From Luteibacter aegosomatis (GTDB lineage: Bacteria; Pseudomonadota; Gammaproteobacteria; Xanthomonadales; Rhodanobacteraceae): a stretch of DNA of 64,000 nt. The stretch is taken from NCBI RefSeq assembly GCF_023078455.1, contig NZ_CP095740.1:248001-312000 (forward strand). Direction: 5' to 3'. A program made the position numbers and the translations under genes. Below the pieces are notes generated by a model. The model made no database searches. It was given only the letters and a program-made list of their open reading frames with translations, and had not been told where the DNA came from. Shown piece by piece: positions 25,016 to 36,245 of this stretch; position 1 is the first letter of the stretch; each line of letters opens with the position of its first letter.

Positions 25016-26632
25016 CTATACGGATCGCTTGACCCACCAGTACGCCCGCCTCACTAGTCCCGCCGCCTTGTCCGGATTCCACATGAAAGTGGCCACGCTC
25101 TGCGGCGGCATCGTGTAGTTGAAGCGGGTCAGGCCTTCGCCGACGGAAATCGAGCGGGCGCTCTTGTGGCTGTTGGCCACCACCAGCACGATGGAGCCGT
25201 CGGTGGCGTTCCAGAACGCCACGTTGGGAATGCCCTTGTCGGCGTCGGTGTCGGTGGATTGCACGCGACTGGCTTCGGGCAGTACGAAGCGGCTGAAGTG
25301 CGCCAGCGCGTAGTACTCGTCGTTGCGGCTGACCTGGCCGGTGCGGGAGTCGATCTGTACCACGCCCTTGCACAGGCCGCAGCCGCCGAAGTGCGGCCCG
25401 TGGTTTTCGTCCAGCGCGAGGTTCCAGTAGATCACGCCGCGGGCCCATTGGCGGATGCTGGTGATCAGGAGGTTGCGGGTGAACCACAGCAGCTCGCCAC
25501 CGGCGGCGGATGGCCAGTCGCCGCCCGAGCATTCGGTCATGTAGACGTCCTTGTCGGGGTAGGCCCGATGCACCTTGCCCTGGTTATAGGGATTGCCTTC
25601 GTAGCAATGCCAGGCCACGCCGTCGATGTAGCGGGCGGCGTCGGGGTGGGAGAGCACTTCCAGGGGTTGCTCGGGATGGCTCCAGTTATGGTCCCACTCC
25701 AGGATCTGCGTGCGCGGATAGCGCTTGGCCAGCTTCGGGCCGAGGTACTGGGCGACGATGCGCGCGCGCGTCGCCGCGGGTATGCGCATGCCGGGATAGG
25801 ACAACGGCTGGAAGGCGGGCTCGTTCTGCAGGCTCAGCGCGAAGATCGGAATGCCCTGGCTGCGGTACGCATCGAGGTATTTGATGAGGTAGTCCGCGTA
25901 GACGCTCTCGTATCGCTCGTCCAGCTCGCCGCCGAGCACGTTGGCGTTGGCCTTCATCCAGGCCGGGGCCGTCCACGGTGAGGCCATGATCTGCAGGCCC
26001 GGATTGATCGCGAGCGCTTCCTTCACGGCCGGTATCAGGTCTTCCCGGTTGGAGGCGATGTTGAAATGCTCGAGATCCGGGTCCGACTGGCCGAAGAAGA
26101 CGTCGTCCAGCGTGTAGACGTTCAACGAGAAGTCCGACGAGCCTACGGTCAGGCGCATCATGTTGAAGTTGAGGTGGGGCGGCGGGCCGTACAGTTCGTT
26201 CAACAGCGCCTTGCGCTGCGCGGCGTTCAGCTTGTTCCTGAGCAGCCAGGCCGACGAATCGGTCATCGCCGCCCCGAATCCGACCATGGTCTGGTAGCTC
26301 TTGCGCAGGTCGATGGCGATGTCGACGGGGCGCGACCCGCGCGGCGTCGCCGCGATGTCGGGCTGCTGGGCCAGTTTCAGCTTGCGATCGGCGGTGCTGA
26401 GCCACAGTTCGACGGTGGGCAGGGAGGGGGGCGGTGGAGTTGCGGCTGTGGCTTCCGCTGCACGATGCTCCGAGCGCCAGATGGCGCGGGGTGCGGCCAC
26501 GGCAAGCATAGAGATCAGCACTATCAGGGCGATCAAGACGGCGGAAATCCGGCCGAATCTACTTGGCGGCTCAATCATGAGGCCCGCCGTTTGAGGCTTG
26601 ACTGCAGTTGGTGATTTGACGGGATCGCGCAC
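25016..26632 (-). CDS. Glycoside hydrolase family 30 (glucosylceramidase-like), membrane-anchored or secreted
   Basis: A 538-residue GH30 enzyme with an N-terminal hydrophobic segment (residues 30-48) acting as signal or anchor. A Pro/Ala linker precedes a TIM barrel with the C-terminal beta sandwich. The acid/base is Glu271 in SLQNEP and the nucleophile Glu367 in YMTECSG, both in the positions expected for GH30. VGFGAAMTDSSAW is the usual N-terminal strand. Likely activity is beta-glucosidase, beta-xylosidase or beta-1,6-glucanase on plant or fungal glycans. The start is uncertain: GTG 26632 gives the length above, while ATG 26578 would give 520 residues. Both lack a strong ribosome site. 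Confidence 0.88.
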   Translation of the reverse strand: MRDPVKSPTAVKPQTAGLMIEPPSRFGRISAVLIALIVLISMLAVAAPRAIWRSEHRAAEATAATPPPPSLPTVELWLSTADRKLKLAQQPDIAATPRGSRPVDIAIDLRKSYQTMVGFGAAMTDSSAWLLRNKLNAAQRKALLNELYGPPPHLNFNMMRLTVGSSDFSLNVYTLDDVFFGQSDPDLEHFNIASNREDLIPAVKEALAINPGLQIMASPWTAPAWMKANANVLGGELDERYESVYADYLIKYLDAYRSQGIPIFALSLQNEPAFQPLSYPGMRIPAATRARIVAQYLGPKLAKRYPRTQILEWDHNWSHPEQPLEVLSHPDAARYIDGVAWHCYEGNPYNQGKVHRAYPDKDVYMTECSGGDWPSAAGGELLWFTRNLLITSIRQWARGVIYWNLALDENHGPHFGGCGLCKGVVQIDSRTGQVSRNDEYYALAHFSRFVLPEASRVQSTDTDADKGIPNVAFWNATDGSIVLVVANSHKSARSISVGEGLTRFNYTMPPQSVATFMWNPDKAAGLVRRAYWWVKRSV

Positions 26633-26790
26633 TACGGCAAGCTCATGTAACGTAGGTCCGGGTTCAATATCATGTTAAAGCATTGAAATGATTCAAGTGG
26701 AGCGTAGTGGGGGCGATAGCTCACGTGAGGCTTATATTCTGAGATACAGCTTTTATCTATTTGCTTTTAGGAAGGATCTAAGGGAAGGGT

Positions 26791-28377
26791 ATGGAATTTC
26801 ACGTCATACAGAGGGGCGGGTGGCCCCCGCAATCAGGCCATTCGTCAGTATATCTTCGCATTGACTTTTGGAACGACTACTCGTTTCAAACGTTGTTCCA
26901 ATTGTACTTCATTGACGATGTTGGTCGGTTGCACGAATTAGGTGACGTAAAGATCGGTTTTAAGGGGCAGGGCATTGAGACAGCGACCTACACTACGTTA
27001 GAAAAAACTTTCTCGACGCTGGATAGTAGGTACTACTCTCTTGGCCAGAGTATCGATTTCTATCGGAAAATGTCTGCGCTGCCAAGCTCGGTTCGCCAAT
27101 CCATTTTGAGCGGGCTTAGAGATATTGTCTATCACCCTGCTCTAATTGAAGAGGTGGAGGGCGAAAAGTCCTTTAGCGTCTCTTTACTAAGAGATTTAAG
27201 TCTGTCAACGGTGCGCGGCCAATTCGCCAGAGTACTGGAAGGAGGGGCCCCATTAACAAACTTTGACTTTATATTTAAGCGGGAAGAGTCGGCCGATTTT
27301 GGCGGTATATCGCTAGAGTTTAAAGTTGTCGCTGAGGCTACCCCGAGTACAAATATACATGCCGTAATCGGTAGAAATGGGGTGGGCAAAACGACGCTGT
27401 TTAACGATATGGTTGAGGCGATTACAAAAAATTCGCATAGAGCATCATTTCGTTCGAAGGTAAATAGCCCATTTCCACCGCACTCGTACGGCCCTATTTC
27501 AAGCGATTATTTTAGTAGTCTTGTATCGGTAGCTTTTAGTGCTTTTGATCCATTCGTGCCACCACAGGACCAGCCTGACCCAGCAAAAGGGGCATGTTAC
27601 TTTTATATAGGTCTAAAAGATTCGAAGAATCCAGGAAGGCTACGTTCCTTGAGCGACCTTCAAGAGGATGCCGTTAACGCCTTGATCAAATGTTTTTTTA
27701 AGGATGATTCCACTAGGCGATGGCGGCGAGCAATTGAAGAGCTTGGTTCGGACGATAATTTTTTGTCAATGCGTTTAGATCGACTGCTTGACGACTATTT
27801 AGAACTTCGCAAAATGAATGACTCAGGCCAAGCCGATTCGAAGGAATTTAAAGATATTTATCTGGAAAAGTGTCGGCCCTTCTTGAATAAAATGAGTTCA
27901 GGGCATGCCATCGTATTTCTTACGATTACTCGCTTAGTTGCTATTGTGGAGGAGAAGACATTAATTCTCCTAGACGAGCCAGAAAGTCACTTGCATCCTC
28001 CGTTGCTTGCAGCATTTGTACGCGCCCTCGCTGAGCTTCTACATGACCGCAATGGTGTGGCATTGATCGCTACCCACTCGCCAGTTGTTCTGCAAGAAGT
28101 ACCCAAGTCTTGCGTTTGGAAGCTTTACAGAACCGGAAAAGATATTTCGGCGGAACGCCCGAATATTGAAACTTTTGGAGAAAGTATCGGCGTTTTAACC
28201 AGCGAAGTTTTTCGTCTTGAGGTCTCTCGTTCAGGATTTCATAAGATGCTTACGCGGTCGGTGGAATCGGGACTCACATACAGTGAAATACTTGAATCTT
28301 ACAATTATCAACTTGGAATAGAAGGCCGCACTGTGCTCAAATTACTGATTGCAGTGGAGAGGGGGCACCTCCAGTGA
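26791..28377 (+). CDS. Septu-like AAA family ATPase (PtuA-type)
   Basis: The 528-residue ABC/SMC-type ATPase has an N-terminal beta-rich region (1-185) and Walker A GRNGVGKTT (194-202). A signature-like MSSGHA (368-373), Walker B LILLDEPE (391-398) and an ATHSP switch histidine (427-431) follow. The layout matches PtuA of Septu defence systems and related nuclease-partner ATPases. An HNH gene overlaps its stop codon. The gene is visibly AT-rich; one 60-base line (27001-27060) has 26 G+C, against the GC-rich chromosome, and rare codons are common. This points to recent transfer. AAGGGAAGGG precedes the ATG. Defence against phage is inferred. Confidence 0.85.
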   Translation: MEFHVIQRGGWPPQSGHSSVYLRIDFWNDYSFQTLFQLYFIDDVGRLHELGDVKIGFKGQGIETATYTTLEKTFSTLDSRYYSLGQSIDFYRKMSALPSSVRQSILSGLRDIVYHPALIEEVEGEKSFSVSLLRDLSLSTVRGQFARVLEGGAPLTNFDFIFKREESADFGGISLEFKVVAEATPSTNIHAVIGRNGVGKTTLFNDMVEAITKNSHRASFRSKVNSPFPPHSYGPISSDYFSSLVSVAFSAFDPFVPPQDQPDPAKGACYFYIGLKDSKNPGRLRSLSDLQEDAVNALIKCFFKDDSTRRWRRAIEELGSDDNFLSMRLDRLLDDYLELRKMNDSGQADSKEFKDIYLEKCRPFLNKMSSGHAIVFLTITRLVAIVEEKTLILLDEPESHLHPPLLAAFVRALAELLHDRNGVALIATHSPVVLQEVPKSCVWKLYRTGKDISAERPNIETFGESIGVLTSEVFRLEVSRSGFHKMLTRSVESGLTYSEILESYNYQLGIEGRTVLKLLIAVERGHLQ

Positions 28378-29228
28378 TGAAACTAAACTTACCCGTGCGG
28401 TCTTTTTTACAGGCTATAGACGCATGCGAAGAAGGCATTACAGGGAATGCTGTTCTACTAGATGCTTTAGCTTTGGCTAAGAACGATCTTCTTGGCATGG
28501 AAGATGTTTATAGCAGCGCTGCTGCCAATGGCGGTCTTCATACGCTCGTTGCGGTAGATGATGAAGCGGGGGACGAGTTGGTAGTAGGTGGCCTCCGGCG
28601 CTCTGATTTGATAAAGCTTTATGAGCAATATTTTGTCCCGAAAAAGAAGCCGGGAAGAGCCGTATATAACGCGATACTCAACGGCGCACTTGAGATGTGT
28701 CCTTTCTGTGGGGGCATTGGTATTCCAAAGACGCTTGATCATTTCCTTCCCAAGAATAAACACCCTAAATATAGCGTTCTACCTTTAAATCTTGTGCCAA
28801 GCTGCCGCGATTGCAATTTGGGGGAAAAAGGTCAAAGCGCTGCACTTGTCGATGAAGATGTTTTCCTGCAACCGTATATGGACAAGAGTGCTTTTTTTGA
28901 TGAACAGTGGATATTCGCTGCTTATGAAGGGGTTGAGCAAGGTGAGCCCGGTAGGTTTAGATACTTCGTACAACCGCCAGGAACTTGGACTCCTACAGAT
29001 GTCGCTCGTGCTGAGCATCATTTCAATTCGTTTGAGCTTGATCGAAAATACGGGCTAAAAGCGGCTCAATTGTTGACTACTGTGTTAGCTCAAATTAGGG
29101 CCATAAAAAGTTTCGGTATGGGAATTGATCAGGTGAGGGAGGTCATTCTCACTCCCGGTATAGAATCTTCTCCATTTCCGAATCATTGGCAGAAAGGGTT
29201 CTATCAGGCACTTTGGGATATCGATTGA
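28377..29228 (+). CDS. HNH endonuclease of a Septu-like pair (PtuB-type)
   Basis: A 283-residue nuclease. The HNH/beta-beta-alpha-metal core spans about 108-147: zinc ligands Cys108/Cys111 (CPFCGG), catalytic DHFLPK with His122, Asn138, and a second zinc pair in SCRDCN (Cys143/Cys146). About 100 N-terminal and 135 C-terminal residues flank it and may contact the ATPase. Its ATG shares one base with the ATPase stop (TGATG); a GTG one codon earlier is possible. It has the same AT-rich composition as its partner. In Septu, PtuB degrades nucleic acid once PtuA is released; the same division of labour is inferred here. Confidence 0.85.
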   Translation: MKLNLPVRSFLQAIDACEEGITGNAVLLDALALAKNDLLGMEDVYSSAAANGGLHTLVAVDDEAGDELVVGGLRRSDLIKLYEQYFVPKKKPGRAVYNAILNGALEMCPFCGGIGIPKTLDHFLPKNKHPKYSVLPLNLVPSCRDCNLGEKGQSAALVDEDVFLQPYMDKSAFFDEQWIFAAYEGVEQGEPGRFRYFVQPPGTWTPTDVARAEHHFNSFELDRKYGLKAAQLLTTVLAQIRAIKSFGMGIDQVREVILTPGIESSPFPNHWQKGFYQALWDID

Positions 29229-29374
29229 TGTTTTGGCATCAAGCAGTTCCTTTGACTGACCAATTCGGCTAAATGAAATTTTTGTTGTCGGCTAGTTAGT
29301 AATGAAGAAAACTTTCAGTGGTGTATTTTAATTAAAGAGTTCTTCGGCAGAAGATGCTGAGAAGCTCAAGTCGT

Positions 29375-29401
29375 AAAAAAAACGCCCGCTTATGCGGGCG
29401 C
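29375..29401 (-). terminator. Rho-independent terminator of rpoD
   Basis: On the minus strand CGCCCGC-ATAA-GCGGGCG is followed by eight U residues (plus-strand A run 29375-29382), 29 bases after the rpoD stop. It also marks the point where AT-rich inserted DNA meets the core chromosome. Confidence 0.85.
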
Positions 29402-29429
29402 TTTGATGACTTGAGGCGGGAATTTTCGA

Positions 29430-31289
<1,860 letters not shown>

Positions 31290-31319
31290 GCCGACCGCCG
31301 CGGGTTACTGGAACCGATC

Positions 31320-31348
31320 AGTATAGTCATTTGATGATTTTTTGACCA
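31320..31348 (-). promoter_or_regulatory. Sigma-70 promoter of rpoD
   Basis: On the minus strand TGGTCA, 17 bases, TATACT gives a near-consensus -10 with ideal spacing. The inferred start point is about 25 bases upstream of the rpoD ATG. The spacer is AT-rich, which stands out in this GC-rich region. Confidence 0.6.
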
Positions 31349-31464
31349 GTTTTCAAGTGGATCGGCCTCATCGTCGATACGCAAAAATCGCGCCAGATCG
31401 GGCCTTCCAGGCCGGAGAACGCATCGAGTGAGGGGGGAGTGGGGCTACGGGCCCCGGCAGAGGC

Positions 31465-31905
31465 CTAGGGCACCTCCAGGCGGAAGGTGACCGGGCCGTC
31501 GTTGATCAGGTGAACCTTCATATGGGCACCGAAGCGGCCGGTTTCCACCCCCGGATGGGCGTTTCGGGCCAGTAATGCCAGGTGATCGAACCACCGGCGG
31601 GCCTCGTCGGGCGCCGCGGCGGTGGTGAAGCTGGGCCGCATGCCCTTGCGGGTATCGGCGGCGAGGGTGAACTGGCTCACCAGCAGCAGGCCGCCGCCGG
31701 TCTCGGCCAGGCCCAGGTTCATCCGGCCCTCGGCATCGGAAAACACCCGGTAGCCCAACAGGCGCTCGAGCATGCGGCGGCACTGGGCCTCGCCGTCGCC
31801 GGGCTCCACGGCCACGAGGGCGAGCAGGCCCGCGCCGATGGCGCCCACGGTCGTCCCGTCGACCTCGACACGCGCGGATTCGACACGCTGGATCAGTGCA
31901 ATCAT
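31465..31905 (-). CDS. dtd: D-aminoacyl-tRNA deacylase
   Basis: A 146-residue enzyme that hydrolyses D-aminoacyl-tRNA and glycyl-tRNA(Ala) to keep translation homochiral. It carries the family signatures [14 protein letters not shown] (around residues 71-84) and the C-terminal cross-subunit loop with GPVTF, equivalent to the Gly-cisPro site of DTD. Length is typical for the homodimeric bacterial enzyme. It reads towards rpoD with a 175-base gap and is divergent from the acyltransferase gene, 55 bases away. Confidence 0.95.
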   Translation of the reverse strand: MIALIQRVESARVEVDGTTVGAIGAGLLALVAVEPGDGEAQCRRMLERLLGYRVFSDAEGRMNLGLAETGGGLLLVSQFTLAADTRKGMRPSFTTAAAPDEARRWFDHLALLARNAHPGVETGRFGAHMKVHLINDGPVTFRLEVP

Positions 31906-31960
31906 GGATTCGTTAGCGGCTGGCAGGGACCAAGCTTAATGGAGCCGTTACCATTCGGGC

Positions 31961-32869
31961 ATGCGTCCCGACATCTACCTCCTCTACCTTCTGCTGCGCC
32001 TGGTCAGCTTCTTCCCCCTGCGTACCGTGCATGCCGTCGGCGCCTGGATCGGCCGCCGCTCGTTGCACAACCGCTCGCGCAGCGCGCGTTACACGGCGGT
32101 GAACCTGCGCCTGACCCGCCCCGAACTCCCTGACGATGCCCGCGCGGTCCTGCTGCGCGAGACGATGGAGGAGTCGGGCAAATCGGTCACCGAGGTGGCC
32201 GCGATCTGGGGCGGGGGTGCCGAAAAGGCGCTGGGGCTGGTGCGCGAAGTGGTCGGCGGCGAGCTGTTCGAGGCGGCGTTGGCCTCGGGCAAGGGCGTGA
32301 TCGTCGCCGCGCCGCACCTGGGATGCTGGGAGCTGCTCAACTACTGGCTGTGCAGCAAGACCCCCATGGCCATCCTCTACCGCCCGCCGCGCATCCAGGC
32401 CATCGAGGCCCTGCTGCGCAAGGTGCGCGGCAAGCTGGCGCCGGAACAGGTGCGGGCCGAGGGGGCGGGCGTGCGCGCGCTGTTCAAGCGGCTGGGCGCG
32501 GGCGGCACCGTGGGCATCCTGCCCGACCAGAAGCCGCGCGAGGGGGAAGGCGAGTTCGCGCCGTTCTTCGGCGTGGACGCGCTCACCGGCGTGCTGCTTC
32601 CCCGCCTGGCGGCACGCACCGGCGCGACGGTGCTTTTCAGCTTCGCCGAGCGCCTGCCCCATGGGGAGGGTTTCCGCATCCACGTCATCCCGGCGCCCGA
32701 CGGCATCGACAGCACCGATCTGAAGATCGCCTGCACGGCGCTCAATCGCGGCGTGGAGCAGTGCGTGGAACGGGCTTTCCCGCAGTACCAGTGGCATTAC
32801 AAGCGCTACACGGCCCACGACCGCGCCGATCCCTACAAGACGATCAACCCGTTCGAGGGAGGCGGTTGA
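31961..32869 (+). CDS. Lysophospholipid / lipid A acyltransferase (LpxL/HtrB family)
   Basis: The 302-residue membrane-associated acyltransferase has an N-terminal hydrophobic segment (5-25) and the catalytic HX4E motif in PHLGCWE. ILPDQKPREGEG is the second conserved block. Such enzymes add secondary acyl chains to lipid A at the inner membrane; some members act on other lipids. Its position at the head of the LPS core block fits lipid A acylation. The 3' end overlaps the convergent TPR gene by 26 bases, so both transcripts must be tolerant of antisense pairing there. Confidence 0.88.
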   Translation: MRPDIYLLYLLLRLVSFFPLRTVHAVGAWIGRRSLHNRSRSARYTAVNLRLTRPELPDDARAVLLRETMEESGKSVTEVAAIWGGGAEKALGLVREVVGGELFEAALASGKGVIVAAPHLGCWELLNYWLCSKTPMAILYRPPRIQAIEALLRKVRGKLAPEQVRAEGAGVRALFKRLGAGGTVGILPDQKPREGEGEFAPFFGVDALTGVLLPRLAARTGATVLFSFAERLPHGEGFRIHVIPAPDGIDSTDLKIACTALNRGVEQCVERAFPQYQWHYKRYTAHDRADPYKTINPFEGGG

Positions 32870-33167
32870 GGAAGACGGTCATTTCCTTTTCGGCCTGCTT
32901 GTCGCCGCGTCGCGACGCGGCCTCGATACCCTTGCGCCAGGCCTCCGCCGCGCCGGCCTCGTCGTCTTTCGCCAGCAGCGACTTGCCCAGCAGCTTCCAC
33001 GCGGCCGAGTAGGTCTCGTCGAACCCGAGCGCTTCGCGGAAGGCCGTCGCGGCACCGGCGTAATCGCCGTCGCCCAGCAGCGCGTTGCCGATGGAGAAGC
33101 GCAGCAGCGCCCCGTCGCGGGGACCGCCGACCTGCGTGCGCAGGCGCTCGACGAGGGGATTGCTCAT
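32844..33167 (-). CDS. Small tetratricopeptide-repeat protein
   Basis: A 107-residue protein built of about two TPR units (GALLRFSIGNALLGDGDY, then TYSAAWKLLGKSLLAKDD) with a basic end. It probably acts as a protein-protein adaptor. ATG 33167 overlaps the TGA of the glycosyltransferase gene upstream (ATGA), so it is translationally coupled to it. Its 3' end overlaps the acyltransferase gene on the other strand. A link to LPS assembly is inferred from position only. Confidence 0.8.
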   Translation of the reverse strand: MSNPLVERLRTQVGGPRDGALLRFSIGNALLGDGDYAGAATAFREALGFDETYSAAWKLLGKSLLAKDDEAGAAEAWRKGIEAASRRGDKQAEKEMTVFLNRLPRTG

Positions 33168-35119
33168 CGCATCGCCGTCCGCGTGCGCCAGTATTCCTGC
33201 GGAAAGAGCAGCGTGGGCTGCGCAGGCTCGGCCGGTACGCGCCCCGATTGCAGGGCGTTGAGCGTCGGCGCGTCCCAGATCATCAGCCAGCCCGTGCGCG
33301 AGGGCTGGATCAGTCGTGCGAAGCGGAAGGCCTCGGCCGGCGGATGCCTGGCATAGGAGACGATCAGTCCGTCGGGATGGTGCGTGGCGAAGTCGTCGAG
33401 CGAATCGCCGTCGTGAACCACGTCGTCGTCGTCGTCGTCGGGCGCGGGGGCCATGCCGGGAAGGACGTTGATCCTCGCGATGGGATGCATCAACCGGCCG
33501 GCGAAATGGTACTGGCCGTTGTATTCCGTGCCGAGGTTGCCGATGGGCCGTCCGGCGGCGTCGGCCTGGCCGAGGAAGGCCGAAGCGGGGGCGAGGTCGT
33601 AGCGATACCACAGGCCCATGGTGAACAGCGCATTGAGCGCCACGGTCCCGATCAGGCCGGCGAAGGCCAGGCGGCGCATCTCGCCGCGTCCCCGCAGGAG
33701 CAGCAGCGCGCCGAGTACGACGAAGATCACCGCGAAGAAGCGCGCGTAGGGCGCCATGCCCGTGAGCCAGATGTTGTCGGCGAAGCGCGTGGGCACCACG
33801 GCGGGCATCGCGAAGAGGGCGATGGCCAGGAGAAAGGCGCCCAGCGAGAGCGGCCACGTGCCTAGCGCGTAATGCGTCGCCAGGCCCTTGTGGCGCTCGC
33901 GCAGGTCGGCCACGCAGGCGGCCACCAGCATCGTCACGCCGGCCAGTTCCGGCAGCAGGTAATACAGCTGCTTGCCGCCGATGAGCGAAAAGGTGAGCAG
34001 CGCGGGCAGCAGCCAGGCCACGAGGAAACGCAATCCCGTCTCGAGCGGCTGGCGCATCAGCGCGACGAAGAGCGGCACGAAGACCAGCACCGCCAGTGCC
34101 TTGCCGACGATGGAGGGCAGCGACGGCACCGCGGCCGACGCCAGCAACAGCACCAGCGCGACGACGGTCACGCCCACCGCCACGCCGGTGCCCGGGCGCC
34201 ACGGCTTGCGCAGCAGGGCCACGGGCAAGGCCACGATGCCGCGCAGCCAGCCGCTGAGCGGGAAGACGATCACCGGCAGGAACACGAGGTAGTACCAGGC
34301 GGGGCGCGCATGGCTCTGCAGCCCCTGCGTGTGCTTCTCGACCACGCGGCCGGCGGTCTGCGTGAAGAACAGGCGCTGGCGATAGGCTTCGCCGCCCGAC
34401 TCGCCCGCGGGTATCGCCCAGGCCAGCAGGATGGCGAATCCCGCGAGCAGGGCGAGGATGCCGTAGCCGTACCAGCGAGCCTTGTTCTGCCGCGCCCAGT
34501 CGTTCCACAACGGACCGAAGAGCAGCGGAAACAGCACGTGCACCGCCATCACCGGTCCCTTGGTGAGCAGGCCCGCGCCCACCAGCAGGGCGAACAGCCA
34601 CCAGCGCGGCTGCGCCCGGGTGACCGTCGGGACCAGGCAGAGCAGGGCGCCCAGCACCCAGACCACGAGGAGCACCTCGTACATGATCTGCAGGCCGAAC
34701 AGGAACGCATACGACAGGGCCGTGAGCAGCCACGGCGTGGCCTTGGCCACCCACGGACGACCCGGGAACAGACGGCTGGCGAGCACCGAGGCCAGTACCA
34801 GCTGCGTGCCGCCGAAGATCACCTCGAGCACGCGCGGCCACACGTCGCTCACGCCGAACACGGCCCAGCCCGCGTGGATCAGCCAGAACAGCAACGGCAC
34901 CTTTTCGCTGTACGGTTCGCCGTTGATGTGCGGCACGAGCCAGTGGCCGTGCGCCCACATCTCCCAGGCGACGGCGAGCGTGCGCGTGGAGAACATCGGC
35001 ATCGGGCCGTGCGAGAAGATGGCCAGCAAGGCCATCGCCGCCCACAGCGGCAGCCAAGGCCACAGGGCGCGAAGGTGTTCCGAGCGGGTATAGGCGCTGA
35101 TGGACAAGGGCGTCGTCAC
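33164..35119 (-). CDS. GT39 / ArnT-like polyprenyl-phosphate-sugar glycosyltransferase
   Basis: A 651-residue integral membrane protein with about 12 hydrophobic helices. The first periplasmic loop contains GEPYSEKVPLLFW, the catalytic acidic motif of the PMT/ArnT superfamily, preceded by an aromatic helix. C-terminal to the helices is a soluble periplasmic domain (about 510-651) with an acidic run of five aspartates. Relatives transfer a sugar such as aminoarabinose from undecaprenyl phosphate to lipid A, or mannose to proteins. The LPS gene context favours a lipid A or core modification. Donor and acceptor are unknown. Confidence 0.82.
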   Translation of the reverse strand: MTTPLSISAYTRSEHLRALWPWLPLWAAMALLAIFSHGPMPMFSTRTLAVAWEMWAHGHWLVPHINGEPYSEKVPLLFWLIHAGWAVFGVSDVWPRVLEVIFGGTQLVLASVLASRLFPGRPWVAKATPWLLTALSYAFLFGLQIMYEVLLVVWVLGALLCLVPTVTRAQPRWWLFALLVGAGLLTKGPVMAVHVLFPLLFGPLWNDWARQNKARWYGYGILALLAGFAILLAWAIPAGESGGEAYRQRLFFTQTAGRVVEKHTQGLQSHARPAWYYLVFLPVIVFPLSGWLRGIVALPVALLRKPWRPGTGVAVGVTVVALVLLLASAAVPSLPSIVGKALAVLVFVPLFVALMRQPLETGLRFLVAWLLPALLTFSLIGGKQLYYLLPELAGVTMLVAACVADLRERHKGLATHYALGTWPLSLGAFLLAIALFAMPAVVPTRFADNIWLTGMAPYARFFAVIFVVLGALLLLRGRGEMRRLAFAGLIGTVALNALFTMGLWYRYDLAPASAFLGQADAAGRPIGNLGTEYNGQYHFAGRLMHPIARINVLPGMAPAPDDDDDDVVHDGDSLDDFATHHPDGLIVSYARHPPAEAFRFARLIQPSRTGWLMIWDAPTLNALQSGRVPAEPAQPTLLFPQEYWRTRTAMR

Positions 35120-35213
35120 CGTTGAAGGAGCGTGGATTCTAAACGCATGGGCCCGGCAAAGGCTGACTTACTCCTACCCCTGGGGAAGTCGCGACGACGT
35201 CTAGGGCCCTGGC

Positions 35214-36245
35214 TCAGGCCGGGCCCCAGTAGCCGATCCGTCGCCGGATCTTCAGTTTGCGCCAGAGGTTGAGCGGCTTGCGGCGCCGATTACGCGCCCC
35301 TTCGGCGATGAAGGCATCGATCGCGTCGAGCACGCGCTCGCTCGACCGGCCGTCGCGGTAGGGGTGGATGGCGTTGGCGTAGTCGTCGATGGCCTGCATG
35401 AGTTCGGGCGGGCGCGACAGCGCGCGCTCGATGGCGGGCTCGAACTGTTCCGGATCGTCGATGTCGATCAGCTGCGGGCCCGGGCGGCGATTCTTGAACG
35501 TCACCACCGGCTTGCCCGTGAGCAGGAACTCGTTGAGCGCCGACGAGGTGTCCGAGCACATCATGTCGGCTTCGCCGAACAGTTCCAGGATGTTGTCGTT
35601 TTCGGCAAAGCGCAGGTAGTCGTTCTGGAGCGCCTTGAATTTCGCCGTGGTTTCCGGGTTCATCTTCGGGTGGAAGGTGACCACGAAACGGTAGCGGCCG
35701 TCGCGCGAGAGTTCCTTCACCTTGTCGTAGAGGATCTCGGCGGCGCTCCACGAGGGCGAGAACGTGGAGTGGTAGAGGATCACCGGCGGGCGCTTCACCG
35801 GGGGCAGCGGACGGCGGCCGATCTCGCCCATGTAGGGGTCGAGCTTCGGCCAGCCGGTTTCCTTCACGGCGAAATGGCCGAGCTTCGCGGCGATCTCGCC
35901 GAAGGCCTGGGTGTCGCGCGGGCCGGTGGTGCAGTAGAGGTCGAAGAAACCGCGGATGTAGATGTGCCGCGGCTTGCCCGCGTCGAAACCGTGGAAGGTT
36001 TCCACCTTCACGCCCGGGAAGAAGTGCGGCACCGCGTTCGACGAGGTGACCACGGCGATCGGGTCGTAGCTGCGCACTTCCTCGGTGGTGCGCAGCCAGG
36101 TCTCGCCCTCGACGAGGTCTTCGCCACCGGGGCCGTCGAAGAACCACGCCGCCTCGTGGCCGCGTTCGCGGATGGCCTTCTGCAGCGGACGCAGGATGGC
36201 CAGCGCGTAACGCTCGGAGCCGTAAAGGAGGTAGTGCTTCTTCAT
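35214..36245 (-). CDS. CDP-glycerol glycerophosphotransferase-like protein (PF04464)
   Basis: The 343-residue cytoplasmic GT-B-like protein matches teichoic-acid-type CDP-glycerol transferases. It shows ETFHGFDAGKPRHIYIRG (family HG motif), YHSTFSPSW, FVVTFHPKMNP and SDTSSALNEFLLTGKPVV near the C-terminus. In Gram-negatives such proteins add glycerol-phosphate or related phosphopolyols to LPS or capsule. ATG 36245 overlaps the previous gene by four bases, and longer upstream frames are not needed. Whether CDP-glycerol is the true donor is not shown; no tagD gene is in the window. Confidence 0.78.
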   Translation of the reverse strand: MKKHYLLYGSERYALAILRPLQKAIRERGHEAAWFFDGPGGEDLVEGETWLRTTEEVRSYDPIAVVTSSNAVPHFFPGVKVETFHGFDAGKPRHIYIRGFFDLYCTTGPRDTQAFGEIAAKLGHFAVKETGWPKLDPYMGEIGRRPLPPVKRPPVILYHSTFSPSWSAAEILYDKVKELSRDGRYRFVVTFHPKMNPETTAKFKALQNDYLRFAENDNILELFGEADMMCSDTSSALNEFLLTGKPVVTFKNRRPGPQLIDIDDPEQFEPAIERALSRPPELMQAIDDYANAIHPYRDGRSSERVLDAIDAFIAEGARNRRRKPLNLWRKLKIRRRIGYWGPA

